A stretch of DNA of 13,785 bases. Origin: an uncultured Porticoccus sp. (GTDB taxonomy: Bacteria > Pseudomonadota > Gammaproteobacteria > Pseudomonadales > Porticoccaceae). The notes beneath the pieces were generated by a model. The model did no database searches. It saw only the letters and a program-made list of their open reading frames with translations, and was not told the DNA's origin. Positions 7,585-13,785 of the stretch are shown in pieces (the first letter of the stretch is position 1; each line of letters opens with the position of its first letter). The DNA is taken from NCBI GenBank assembly GCA_950063125.1, contig CATLZI010000028.1, forward strand, positions 1 through 13,785, given 5' to 3'. The translations under genes and the position numbers were made by a program.

Positions 7585-7615
7585 AACGGTATTGGCAGAT
7601 ACCACCAATACCGTT
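7585..7615 (-). terminator. Intrinsic terminator between convergent yciA and grxA
   Basis: A perfect 11-bp stem (7585-7595 with 7605-7615) with a 9-base loop. For minus-strand transcripts coming from the glutaredoxin gene it is followed by a run of Ts (TTTATTTG), which makes a good Rho-independent terminator 67 bp after that gene's stop. For the plus strand the stem starts one base after the yciA stop but has only a poor T-run, so it may end transcription less efficiently there. Confidence 0.72.
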
Positions 7616-7681
7616 CCATGTTTATGTGCGGGGGCTCAATATTGCCAACCGGGAAGTCGGCCTGAAGGTACTGAAAAGTGT

Positions 7682-7936
7682 CTATTGCTGCTGCCCGGCT
7701 TCTATTTTTTCAAAATATTCCGTGAGTTCCTGAAAACCACCGATATATTCTTTACCGTGGAATATCTGCGGTACCGTATTGACCGGTTGGCCAATGGTTT
7801 TGGCGAGGTCTGCCGGGCTGATACCCTCGTCGTGGATATTTACATAACGGTATTCCAGCCCCTTTTTTTCCATCAGCTCCTTGGCGCGGCGACAGAAACC
7901 ACAGGCATCGTGGCCGAAAATAGTAAAAGGTTGCAT
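7682..7936 (-). CDS. grxA: Glutaredoxin (GrxA-like, dithiol CGFC active site)
   Basis: A small cytoplasmic thioredoxin-fold protein that uses glutathione to reduce disulfides and glutathionylated proteins. The 84 residues include the active site CGFC at 12-15, the cis-proline loop TVPQIF at 54-59 and the glutathione-binding IGGF at 65-68. The stretch HDEGISPADLAKTIGQPV, about 35-52, resembles E. coli GrxA (RAEGITKEDLQQKAGKPV), which favours GrxA over GrxC. E. coli GrxA has CPYC at the active site. CGFC resembles the monothiol CGFS form except that the second cysteine is kept. The ATG has AGGAG seven bases upstream. It ends toward a terminator shared with yciA. The gene symbol is by similarity, and GrxC-type naming is possible. 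Confidence 0.88.
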   Translation of the reverse strand: MQPFTIFGHDACGFCRRAKELMEKKGLEYRYVNIHDEGISPADLAKTIGQPVNTVPQIFHGKEYIGGFQELTEYFEKIEAGQQQ

Positions 7937-7965
7937 AGTGTTTCTCCTGTTGGAATCAGATATTC

Positions 7966-7995
7966 ATAGTAAATACTTTAGCTTTCGACCAACAA
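7966..7995 (-). promoter_or_regulatory. Possible promoter of the glutaredoxin gene
   Basis: On the minus strand TTGTTG (7990-7995) and TACTAT (7966-7971) are separated by 18 bp, about 30 bp before the grxA ATG. Both hexamers are imperfect sigma-70 matches, so this is a weak call. Confidence 0.3.
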
Positions 7996-8008
7996 TAGCT
8001 CTAGCTAA

Positions 8009-8035
8009 TTATTGCTATGCTGGTAATAGCAATAA
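8009..8035 (-). terminator. AT-rich hairpin after the ceramidase-like gene
   Basis: A perfect 10-bp inverted repeat, TTATTGCTAT and ATAGCAATAA, with a 7-base loop, five bases after the stop of the ceramidase-like gene on the minus strand. The stem is AT-rich and no real T-run follows (TTAGC). It could be a weak terminator, an RNA-stabilising stem, or an operator for the grxA promoter just downstream. Shorter related copies (AATAGCT, AGCTA) lie at 7994-8007. Confidence 0.45.
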
Positions 8036-8039
8036 GCAA

Positions 8040-8804
8040 TCATCGGTTAACTATTTCTTCACGCAACCACAGCATTTTCAGCAAAATCAAAATCGCTACC
8101 GCCGCCAGCAGATGCTTAAGGGTATGACCGCTAATGAGGGTGGTTGCGGCAAAAATCTGCTGGTCCAGATACTCCGTCAACTTCGCCAGACCGTAGCAGA
8201 GCAGAATAGCCAGAATATCCCCGCTTCTGGTAAATCGAGATCGACTAATGGCCATCAACATGACCATGCAGAGTATCGGCAAAAACTGCACCAGGAGGTA
8301 GGGGCGCAGGTCGCCCCTACCCAGGGTCTCCGTGGTATGCCAGTAGATAACGGATCCTGCACCGGCCAACAGCAGTGGATAAAAAAGTATTTTTTGCAAT
8401 GGGCGGCCCATATATTCAGCCAATAACGCCGTGAGCAGGGACATAAAAACAACAGCCATTGGCAGACGGTCCCAGAACAGTGTCTGATTGGTGGGGTTGA
8501 GATGAAACCAGATCGAACCGATGCCGGTAAAAATAACTGCTGTGAATAACGTCAGATAAACCGGCGTCACGGAAAAATTATCTTGCAGCAGTTGCCTTTT
8601 CCACGCCATCACAACGCCACAGATGCCAAGCAGAATAAGCGGCAGATTGGACACCACATTCCAGAAGTTTTTTATGCCTAGCAGCATTCTTTGATCAGCA
8701 AACTGCAGATACTTTTTCGGCTGTGCCACGGGTTCTACCAATAAAAAAAACAGGCCTGTAACGCTGACCAGTATAAGCAGCAGGAACGCAATTTTTTTAT
8801 CCAT
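8040..8804 (-). CDS. Ceramidase/CREST-family seven-helix membrane hydrolase
   Basis: An integral membrane protein of the alkaline ceramidase (CREST) superfamily, whose known members are zinc-dependent amide hydrolases acting on ceramides. I used the ATG at 8802-8804 (254 residues). An in-frame TTG at 8877-8879 would add 25 non-membrane residues before the first helix and is unlikely, although the ATG has no clear ribosome-binding site. About seven helices are visible. The family residues are all present: FADQRM near 36-41, NFWNVVSNLPL near 46-56, GSIWFH (serine and histidine four apart) followed 11 residues later by the aspartate in WDRLPM, and near the end SGHTLKHL with two histidines four apart. 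The spacing matches human ACER3, where these are the catalytic Ser and Asp and the zinc histidines. The bacterial substrate is unknown. It might be a lipid amide other than ceramide. Confidence 0.85.
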   Translation of the reverse strand: MDKKIAFLLLILVSVTGLFFLLVEPVAQPKKYLQFADQRMLLGIKNFWNVVSNLPLILLGICGVVMAWKRQLLQDNFSVTPVYLTLFTAVIFTGIGSIWFHLNPTNQTLFWDRLPMAVVFMSLLTALLAEYMGRPLQKILFYPLLLAGAGSVIYWHTTETLGRGDLRPYLLVQFLPILCMVMLMAISRSRFTRSGDILAILLCYGLAKLTEYLDQQIFAATTLISGHTLKHLLAAVAILILLKMLWLREEIVNR

Positions 8805-9109
8805 GGCGTGAGCACATTTTCTGGTGTCCGCAAGCCCCTCTACCGCGCAGGAGCACCCTTGAGGGCATCGCCCGGGCAAGGATATCTATTCCTGACCACA
8901 CACAACAGCACGCTGCCCTTAAATCCGGCAGAGGGTTTTAGCGCGACCTCATCTTCAATGGTTTTCATATACCTTCAGGAAGAACTGTATCAACCTTTGG
9001 CTATACCTGCCCATAAACCGGTGCTGCACAGTCGGCGTCAATAAAGCCCTTACTATTCGGGGGTTGCAGCCTTATAATTGCCGACTTTGCATGCCATGGG
9101 GGAACTCAG
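8805..9109. other. 305-bp non-coding region between divergent ceramidase-like gene and glyQ
   Basis: It holds the glyQ promoter and ribosome-binding site at its right end. A GC-rich self-complementary patch lies at 8859-8879: GGGC/GCCC and CTTG/CAAG pairs around GCCCGGGC. I see no convincing promoter for the minus-strand gene and no RNA gene. A weak open frame at 8808-9044 lacks a ribosome-binding site and a recognisable domain. Confidence 0.6.
9050..9078 (+). promoter_or_regulatory. Probable sigma-70 promoter of the glyQS operon
   Basis: A perfect -10 TATAAT (9073-9078) lies 17 bp after a weak -35 TTACTA (9050-9055). Transcription would begin near 9085, leaving a leader of about 25 bases, too short for a riboswitch or T-box. 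Confidence 0.6.
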
Positions 9110-10060
9110 TTGTCACAGACTACACCGGATGTTTCAACTTTCCAGGGGCTTATTCTGTCTCTGCAACAGTTTTGGGCAAAGCACCACTGCGTCATCCTTC
9201 AACCGCTGGACATGGAGGTAGGTGCGGGAACCTTCCACCCGGCAACTTTCCTGCGCGCCATCGGCCCCGAAAGCTGGCACAGCGCCTATGTGCAACCCTG
9301 TCGCCGCCCCACAGATGGCCGCTACGGTGAAAATCCCAACCGACTGCAGCACTACTACCAGTTTCAGGTTGTCCTGAAACCGTCCCCCGATAATATTCAG
9401 GAGCTGTATCTCGACTCCCTGCGACAACTCGGCATTGATACCAATATCCACGATATTCGATTTGTGGAGGATAACTGGGAATCACCCACGCTGGGCGCCT
9501 GGGGGCTCGGCTGGGAAGTATGGCTGAACGGCATGGAGGTGACGCAGTTCACCTACTTTCAGCAGGTGGGCGGCCTGGAATGTTTTCCGGTCACCGGTGA
9601 GATCACCTACGGTCTCGAACGAATTGCCATGTATTTGCAGGGCGTGGATAGCATCTATGACCTGGTGTGGACCGAGGGACCGGAAGGCCGCGTCACTTAC
9701 GGGGATGTTTTTCACCAGAATGAGGTGGAGATGTCAGCTTTTAACTTCAATGAGGCCAATGTGGATTTCCTGTTCCACAGCTTTGATGTTTACGAAAGCG
9801 AAAGTCAGCGGTTAATTGAAAAAGGCCTGCCACTACCCGCTTATGAAATGGTCATGAAAGCCTCGCACGCTTTCAATCTGCTGGACGCAAGGCATGCCAT
9901 TTCCGTCACAGAGCGGCAACGTTTCATTCTCCGTGTGAGAACCCTGGCAAGAGCCGTGGCACAGGCGTATTTCAACTCACGTCTGGCACTTGGCTTCCCG
10001 CTGGCACCACCGGCCCTTGCCAATCACGTTAAACAGCTGGCAGCAGAGGCTCAAACATGA
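9110..10060 (+). CDS. glyQ: Glycyl-tRNA synthetase alpha subunit
   Basis: The catalytic subunit of the bacterial alpha2-beta2 glycyl-tRNA synthetase, which activates glycine with ATP and, with GlyS, charges tRNA-Gly. The 316 residues align closely with E. coli Gly[14 protein letters not shown] is at 10-22 and [11 protein letters not shown] at 31-41. The class II motif 2 region [20 protein letters not shown] is at 66-85 and motif 3 [15 protein letters not shown] at 163-177. The start is a TTG at 9110-9112, fixed by GGGGGA six bases upstream (9098-9103) and by alignment to family N-termini. The nearby ATGs (9091, 9096) are out of frame. The stop overlaps the glyS start by four bases (ATGA), which would keep the subunits in balance. 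Confidence 0.98.
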   Translation: MSQTTPDVSTFQGLILSLQQFWAKHHCVILQPLDMEVGAGTFHPATFLRAIGPESWHSAYVQPCRRPTDGRYGENPNRLQHYYQFQVVLKPSPDNIQELYLDSLRQLGIDTNIHDIRFVEDNWESPTLGAWGLGWEVWLNGMEVTQFTYFQQVGGLECFPVTGEITYGLERIAMYLQGVDSIYDLVWTEGPEGRVTYGDVFHQNEVEMSAFNFNEANVDFLFHSFDVYESESQRLIEKGLPLPAYEMVMKASHAFNLLDARHAISVTERQRFILRVRTLARAVAQAYFNSRLALGFPLAPPALANHVKQLAAEAQT

Positions 10061-12147
10061 GTTCAGATTTTCTTGTTGAAATTGGCACAGAAGAGCTCCC
10101 ACCAAAGTCACTGTTGAACCTGTCAGAGGCTTTTCGGGAGGAAATTGTAAATCGCCTCTCCGAGCTAAAGCTGAACTTTGGCACCGTTTCCTCATTTGCA
10201 TCACCCCGTCGCCTGGCAGTGGTTGTTCGCGCACTCGATTCGATGACCCCAGGGCAGGAAACCATCAACTGGGGGCCACCCAAATCCGTTGCCTTCGATC
10301 AGGCTGGCATACCAACCCGCGCCGCCCAGGCCTTTGCCGAAAAAAATAACTGTCCGCTGGCTGCGTTGGCGGACATGGTTGAGCACGATGGCAAACAGGA
10401 AAAACTGTGCCACAGGGCCAGCCAACCGGGTCAATCAACCACTGCCCTGCTGGGGGATATCGTGTCCGGCGCTCTGACAGCATTGCCCATTCCAAAGCGC
10501 ATGCGCTGGGGTACACGCCGCGAAGAATTCGTCCGGCCCGTTCACTGGATTGTTATGTTATTCGGTAACGATGTTGTCAATACACAGATAATGGGCCTGC
10601 TCGCCGGAAACCGAAGTCGCGGTCACCGTTTCCATGCCCCCAATGACATCGTTATTGACAGTCCCGCCGGTTATGGTCAGCAGCTGAAGCAGGCCTACGT
10701 GTTGGCAGACTTTGCTGAACGTCGCCATTTAATCCGGGAAGGTGTTCACGCCGCTGCCAAACAAGCCGGCGGCCATGCGGTTATCGATGACGATTTACTG
10801 AATGAAGTGACCGCCCTCAACGAGTGGCCCGTGCCATTGGTGGGACAGTTTGAAGCACGCTTTCTCGACGTCCCCGCGGAAGCACTGATCTCTTCCATGA
10901 AATCCCATCAGAAATATTTTCATGTGCTGGATGACAGCGGCAAGCTAATGCCCATCTTTATTACCGTTGCCAATATAGAGAGCACTGACCCCGAGCAGGT
11001 AATCCGCGGCAATGAAAGGGTGATACGACCACGCCTGTCGGATGCGGCCTTCTTTTACGAAACTGACCGGCAAACCACGCTGGCCAAACAGCGCGAGTCA
11101 CTTCGCAGCATTGTGTTTCAGGCGAAGCTCGGATCGCTGTTTGACAAAACTGAACGGGTTGCCAGTCTGGCCCGGGCATTATCGGAGACAACCGGTGCCG
11201 ACGGCGCGCTGGCATTCCGTGCCGGGGAGTTGAGCAAGTCGGATCTGGTGAGCGAAATGGTCGGTGAGTTCGATGATCTGCAAGGGACCATGGGCCGCTA
11301 TTATGCAATGCACGATGGCGAAGACCCGGAAGTGGCCGATGCGCTTTTTGAACAATACCTGCCCCGTTTTGCCGGTGACATCATTCCCACCACCAGGACC
11401 GGGATTACCCTGGCGATAGCCGACCGCCTGGACACGCTCGTCGGCATCTTCGGTATCGGGCAACCGCCCAGCGGCTCAAAAGACCCCTTTGCCCTGCGTC
11501 GCGCAAGCCTCGGTGTATTGCGGATTATTGTCGAACACAATATCGATATTGATCTCAAGGTAGCACTGGACCTGGCACTCGCCCAACTCGATGCATCGGC
11601 GCTGGTAGAGAGTGCCGACCATATAAACAAGCAAGTACTCACTTACATGCTGGATCGCTTCAAGGGGCGATATGAAGATGAGCATATCCCTTCAGAAGTC
11701 TTCCAGTCCGTCGCTGCGCGACAGCTCAGTAATCCTCTCGATATTCATTTGCGAGTACTGGCTGTGCACGCCTTCAACCAACTGCCGGAAGCTGAGGCAC
11801 TTGCCGCCGCCAACAAGCGTGTGTCCAATATTCTCTCCAAACAAACCGATCTGCCGGATGGCAGGGAAGTCAATCAGGACTTGCTTGCCGAGCCCGCCGA
11901 ACAGGCACTCGCCAAAACACTCACGGCATTGACCGGTTCAGTCAGACCACTCCTTGAGGCCCGGGATTACACCAGCGCACTGAAAGAGCTGGCAAAATTG
12001 CGGGATTCGGTCGATCAGTTTTTTGATGAGGTCATGGTCATGGCAGAACAGTCAGAAGTGCGCATGAACCGCCTTGCGCTGTTACAAAAACTGCAGGCGT
12101 TGTTTTTGAATATAGCGGATATTTCCCTGTTGGTACCGGCCAAGTAA
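10057..12147 (+). CDS. glyS: Glycyl-tRNA synthetase beta subunit
   Basis: The tRNA-binding subunit of the heterotetrameric glycyl-tRNA synthetase. The 696 residues are close to the usual length (689 in E. coli). The characteristic N-terminus [10 protein letters not shown] is at 8-17. Other conserved blocks are the [18 protein letters not shown] region near 148-166, [11 protein letters not shown] near 328-338 and [17 protein letters not shown] at 466-482. The C-terminal part from about 560 should be the helical DALR-type anticodon-binding domain. It overlaps glyQ by four bases, and gmhB begins on the base directly after its stop codon, so all are one operon. Confidence 0.98.
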   Translation: MSSDFLVEIGTEELPPKSLLNLSEAFREEIVNRLSELKLNFGTVSSFASPRRLAVVVRALDSMTPGQETINWGPPKSVAFDQAGIPTRAAQAFAEKNNCPLAALADMVEHDGKQEKLCHRASQPGQSTTALLGDIVSGALTALPIPKRMRWGTRREEFVRPVHWIVMLFGNDVVNTQIMGLLAGNRSRGHRFHAPNDIVIDSPAGYGQQLKQAYVLADFAERRHLIREGVHAAAKQAGGHAVIDDDLLNEVTALNEWPVPLVGQFEARFLDVPAEALISSMKSHQKYFHVLDDSGKLMPIFITVANIESTDPEQVIRGNERVIRPRLSDAAFFYETDRQTTLAKQRESLRSIVFQAKLGSLFDKTERVASLARALSETTGADGALAFRAGELSKSDLVSEMVGEFDDLQGTMGRYYAMHDGEDPEVADALFEQYLPRFAGDIIPTTRTGITLAIADRLDTLVGIFGIGQPPSGSKDPFALRRASLGVLRIIVEHNIDIDLKVALDLALAQLDASALVESADHINKQVLTYMLDRFKGRYEDEHIPSEVFQSVAARQLSNPLDIHLRVLAVHAFNQLPEAEALAAANKRVSNILSKQTDLPDGREVNQDLLAEPAEQALAKTLTALTGSVRPLLEARDYTSALKELAKLRDSVDQFFDEVMVMAEQSEVRMNRLALLQKLQALFLNIADISLLVPAK

Positions 12148-12723
12148 ATGACTAAGCTGGTAATTCTCGACCGGGATGGTGTAATCAATCAGGACTCCGA
12201 TAATTACATCAAGACTGTCGATGAATGGATCCCTCTGCCCGGCAGTATTGCTGCCATAGCCAGGCTCCACCGGGCCGGTTATAGCGTGGTCGTAGCTACC
12301 AACCAGTCGGGGATCGGACGAGGTCTGTTTGATCTTGATGACCTGGAAGCCATGCACGAAAAGTTATCTGGGCTTCTGGCACAACAGGGTGCCGAGTTGG
12401 CGGGAATATTCTATTGCCCCCATACACCAGAGGATCACTGCCATTGCCGAAAACCGGCACCCGGGCTTATCGATGCCATTGCCAGTGAATTTGGTGTGTC
12501 ACTGAACGGCGTTCCCCTGATTGGCGACAGCCTGCGGGATCTACAGGCTGGCTTGAGTCATCAGTGCACTCCCATCCTGGTACGTACCGGCAAAGGTGCC
12601 GCCACGGAAAAGAAACTGCCTTCTCAACCGGAAATCGAGTTACAACAAGCGGCAGTTTTTGATGATCTAGGCCAGGCTGTGGATTATTTACTGGCCCAGG
12701 CCACAGGAATTTCCCATGAATAA
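12148..12723 (+). CDS. gmhB: D-glycero-beta-D-manno-heptose-1,7-bisphosphate 7-phosphatase
   Basis: A cytoplasmic HAD-family phosphatase that removes the 7-phosphate from heptose bisphosphate during ADP-heptose synthesis for the LPS inner core. HAD motif I is DRDGVIN (8-14) with nucleophile D8 and acid/base D10. Motif II lies at TNQSG (51-55), and the RKP at 101-103 and GDSLRD at 126-131 complete the site. The GmhB zinc ligands are C90, H92, C98 and C100 in a CxH...CxC arrangement. The loop between the two halves is shorter than in E. coli GmhB. The related histidinol-phosphatase domain of HisB is an alternative, but no histidine genes are nearby. The ATG follows the glyS stop with no gap, and the 3' end overlaps plsC by eight bases. 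Confidence 0.94.
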   Translation: MTKLVILDRDGVINQDSDNYIKTVDEWIPLPGSIAAIARLHRAGYSVVVATNQSGIGRGLFDLDDLEAMHEKLSGLLAQQGAELAGIFYCPHTPEDHCHCRKPAPGLIDAIASEFGVSLNGVPLIGDSLRDLQAGLSHQCTPILVRTGKGAATEKKLPSQPEIELQQAAVFDDLGQAVDYLLAQATGISHE

Positions 12724-13444
12724 GCCCATTATGCTCCTGCGTTCAATGCTGTTTTATCTGCTTTATATGCTGATAGTCTTTGTTTTTGGCCTCGTTTCTA
12801 TCATTTCCGGGCCTTTTCTAGGCTACCTGAACCGTCACCGTCTACTCACCACCGCCGGCATGCTGATCAACCGTGCACTGAGTCTCACCTGCGGTATTAA
12901 CGTCCAGGTAGATGGTCTGGAAAATGTCCCCCATACCCCGTGCGTCATCCTCAGTAAACACCAGTCTACCTGGGAGGTTTTTTTCCTGCAGCGGCTCTTT
13001 ATGCCCGTCAGCACCATCCTGAAACAGGAGTTACTGAAAATACCCTTTTTTGGCTGGGGTATCCGCCTGATGCACCCCATTGCCATTGATCGCAGCAACC
13101 CCCGTCAAGCCATGAAACAGGTTATGCAGCAGGGTACGCAACGTATCAGCGAAGGGAATCGGGTGGTTATTTATCCAGAGGGGTCCCGCATCCCTTATGG
13201 TAAAATTGGCAAATATGGCCGAAGTGGCGCTGCTCTGGCGATTGCAGCGGGTGTGCCCATCATTCCGGTAGCCCATAATGCGGGCTATTGCTGGCCGGCC
13301 CGGCAACTGATGAAACGACCAGGCACGATCCATGTCATTATTGGCAAACCCATTATTGTGACAGCTGAAAGCAACAGCCAGGTTGTGACAGAACAGGTCA
13401 AAGACTGGATTGAGACACAGCAGCTAAGATTGGCCGATCAGTAA
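12716..13444 (+). CDS. plsC: 1-acyl-sn-glycerol-3-phosphate acyltransferase (PlsC family)
   Basis: A membrane-anchored acyltransferase expected to add the second acyl chain to lysophosphatidic acid in phospholipid synthesis. A strongly hydrophobic N-terminal helix spans about residues 8-32. The catalytic block I reads KHQSTWE (81-87), an HX4E form instead of the textbook HX4D. Block II is around PFFGWGIRLMHPIAIDRS (110-127), block III is YPEGSR (153-158) and block IV is GVPIIPVAHN (179-188). The 242 residues fit the family. It overlaps gmhB by eight bases. The equivalent gene beside gmhB near the Pseudomonas origin is often named lptA or plsC. It is probably one of several PlsC paralogues in the genome, so a more specialised acceptor is possible. 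Confidence 0.92.
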   Translation: MNKPIMLLRSMLFYLLYMLIVFVFGLVSIISGPFLGYLNRHRLLTTAGMLINRALSLTCGINVQVDGLENVPHTPCVILSKHQSTWEVFFLQRLFMPVSTILKQELLKIPFFGWGIRLMHPIAIDRSNPRQAMKQVMQQGTQRISEGNRVVIYPEGSRIPYGKIGKYGRSGAALAIAAGVPIIPVAHNAGYCWPARQLMKRPGTIHVIIGKPIIVTAESNSQVVTEQVKDWIETQQLRLADQ

Positions 13445-13496
13445 GTTTTCCATCGCAAGCTGTTAGATTTTCTACCCATACTCTCCTAGACTGAAT

Positions 13497-13512
13497 TGTG
13501 TGACTGTTCACA
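13497..13512. promoter_or_regulatory. CRP/Vfr-like palindrome upstream of the small Arg-rich gene
   Basis: TGTGT-GACTGT-TCACA differs by one base from the CRP core TGTGA-N6-TCACA. It lies 20 bp before the ATG of the next gene. At that position it would more likely repress or sit in the leader than activate. A single chance match of this kind is plausible. Confidence 0.35.
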
Positions 13513-13531
13513 ACCAGCGTGGGTTTCATCC

Positions 13532-13705
13532 ATGAAAGATATCGATAAAGGCGCTTATATTGGTGAGGATCGACGCAAGGAGCAGCGCCGAAAAAGCCCC
13601 GATAGGCGTGATGATATTCGTTTTGAACCCAATAAAGATGATCGCAGGGTAAATCGTGGTCGCCGGAAAGCGGATGGCGATGTCTGGCAAGATCACGAAG
13701 AATAG
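13532..13705 (+). CDS. Small, highly charged Arg-rich protein of unknown function
   Basis: I do not recognise a named family. From the ATG at 13532 the product is 57 residues, with five paired arginines at 14-15, 19-20, 25-26, 38-39 and 44-45, mostly in DRR, QRR or GRR settings, alternating with acidic residues. It has no signal peptide or membrane helix and is probably largely disordered. An in-frame TTG at 13496 would add 12 residues but would place the CRP-like palindrome inside the gene. No strong ribosome-binding site is seen for either start (GTGGG lies about 10 bases before the ATG). It follows plsC by 87 bp with no clear terminator between, and a strong terminator follows it. Similar small DRR-rich proteins occur in other gammaproteobacteria, from memory. 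RNA, DNA or membrane-surface binding are guesses. Confidence 0.7.
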   Translation: MKDIDKGAYIGEDRRKEQRRKSPDRRDDIRFEPNKDDRRVNRGRRKADGDVWQDHEE

Positions 13706-13734
13706 AACGCCCTGTATACAGACAAACAGACCAT

Positions 13735-13763
13735 AAAAAACCCGGCCATTGGCCGGGTTTTTT
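13735..13763. terminator. Strong bidirectional intrinsic terminator
   Basis: A CCCGGCC/GGCCGGG stem (13741-13747 with 13751-13757) with a 3-base loop is flanked by six As on the left and six Ts on the right. It can therefore stop transcription from both directions. It ends the glyQ-glyS-gmhB-plsC unit and suggests that the next gene to the right is convergent. Confidence 0.95.
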
Positions 13764-13785
13764 GTTTAATAATCAATCAGTTAGA

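Noticed and set aside
8805..8879. N-terminal 25-residue extension of the ceramidase-like protein from a TTG
   Set aside because: The extra residues are Cys/Gly/Pro-rich, precede the first membrane helix and have no ribosome-binding site. The ATG at 8802-8804 matches the natural start of the helix.
8808..9044. 78-residue plus-strand frame in the region before glyQ
   Set aside because: It starts at a GTG without a ribosome-binding site, shows no hydrophobic or domain pattern, and overlaps the divergent regulatory region.
9079..9109. Glycine riboswitch or T-box upstream of glyQ
   Set aside because: The predicted leader is only about 25 bases, with no room for an aptamer and no terminator hairpin before the gene.
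10201..11685. Multiple minus-strand open frames opposite glyS
   Set aside because: All lie inside the well-conserved glyS gene and none shows a recognisable domain or ribosome-binding site.
1..13785. Mobile elements, CRISPR arrays, toxin-antitoxin or phage-defence systems
   Set aside because: No transposase, integrase, regularly spaced repeat array, or paired small toxin-like genes were found. Gene content and spacing look like stable core chromosome.

Overview
The window looks like chromosomal DNA of a Gram-negative gammaproteobacterium, probably a marine or aquatic member of the Cellvibrionales/Oceanospirillales/Pseudomonadales area. The evidence is the long-form PstC and PstA, the heterotetrameric glycyl-tRNA synthetase (separate alpha and beta genes), the LPS-heptose phosphatase GmhB, a TRAP transporter, and the glyQ-glyS-gmhB-acyltransferase order known from Pseudomonas near the replication origin. 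Genus-level assignment is inference. All genes appear intact and densely packed. I see no tRNA, rRNA, CRISPR, transposase or prophage gene.

Region 1 (1-5090, minus strand) is the high-affinity phosphate uptake operon pstS-pstC-pstA-pstB-phoU, with phoU cut by the left edge. PstS binds phosphate in the periplasm, PstC and PstA form the membrane channel, PstB is the ATPase, and PhoU links transport to PhoR/PhoB signalling. Upstream of pstS lie four PhoB-type half-sites at exact 11-bp spacing (5050-5089), with a -10 element placed as expected for a PhoB-activated promoter. A GC-rich hairpin between pstS and pstC probably makes pstS more highly expressed than the rest.

Region 2 (5091-7616, plus strand) diverges from pstS. 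It holds the small and large membrane subunits of a TRAP transporter (dctQ, dctM) followed by a YciA-type acyl-CoA thioesterase. No substrate-binding DctP gene is in the window. A hairpin at 7585-7615 separates this unit from the convergent glutaredoxin gene.

Region 3 (7617-9109) carries two minus-strand genes, a GrxA-type glutaredoxin and a seven-helix ceramidase/CREST-family membrane protein with the full set of predicted catalytic residues. An AT-rich inverted-repeat cluster lies between them. A 305-bp non-coding stretch follows and contains the glyQ promoter.

Region 4 (9110-13785, plus strand) is the tightly coupled operon glyQ-glyS-gmhB-plsC, followed by a small Arg-rich protein gene and a strong bidirectional terminator. 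By analogy with Pseudomonas, gyrB may lie just beyond the right edge.

Most of the window is ordinary core genome, and no clearly new multi-gene system is visible. The best leads are the bacterial ceramidase homologue, the small protein rich in paired arginines, the doubled Pho box, and the TRAP permease lacking an adjacent binding protein.
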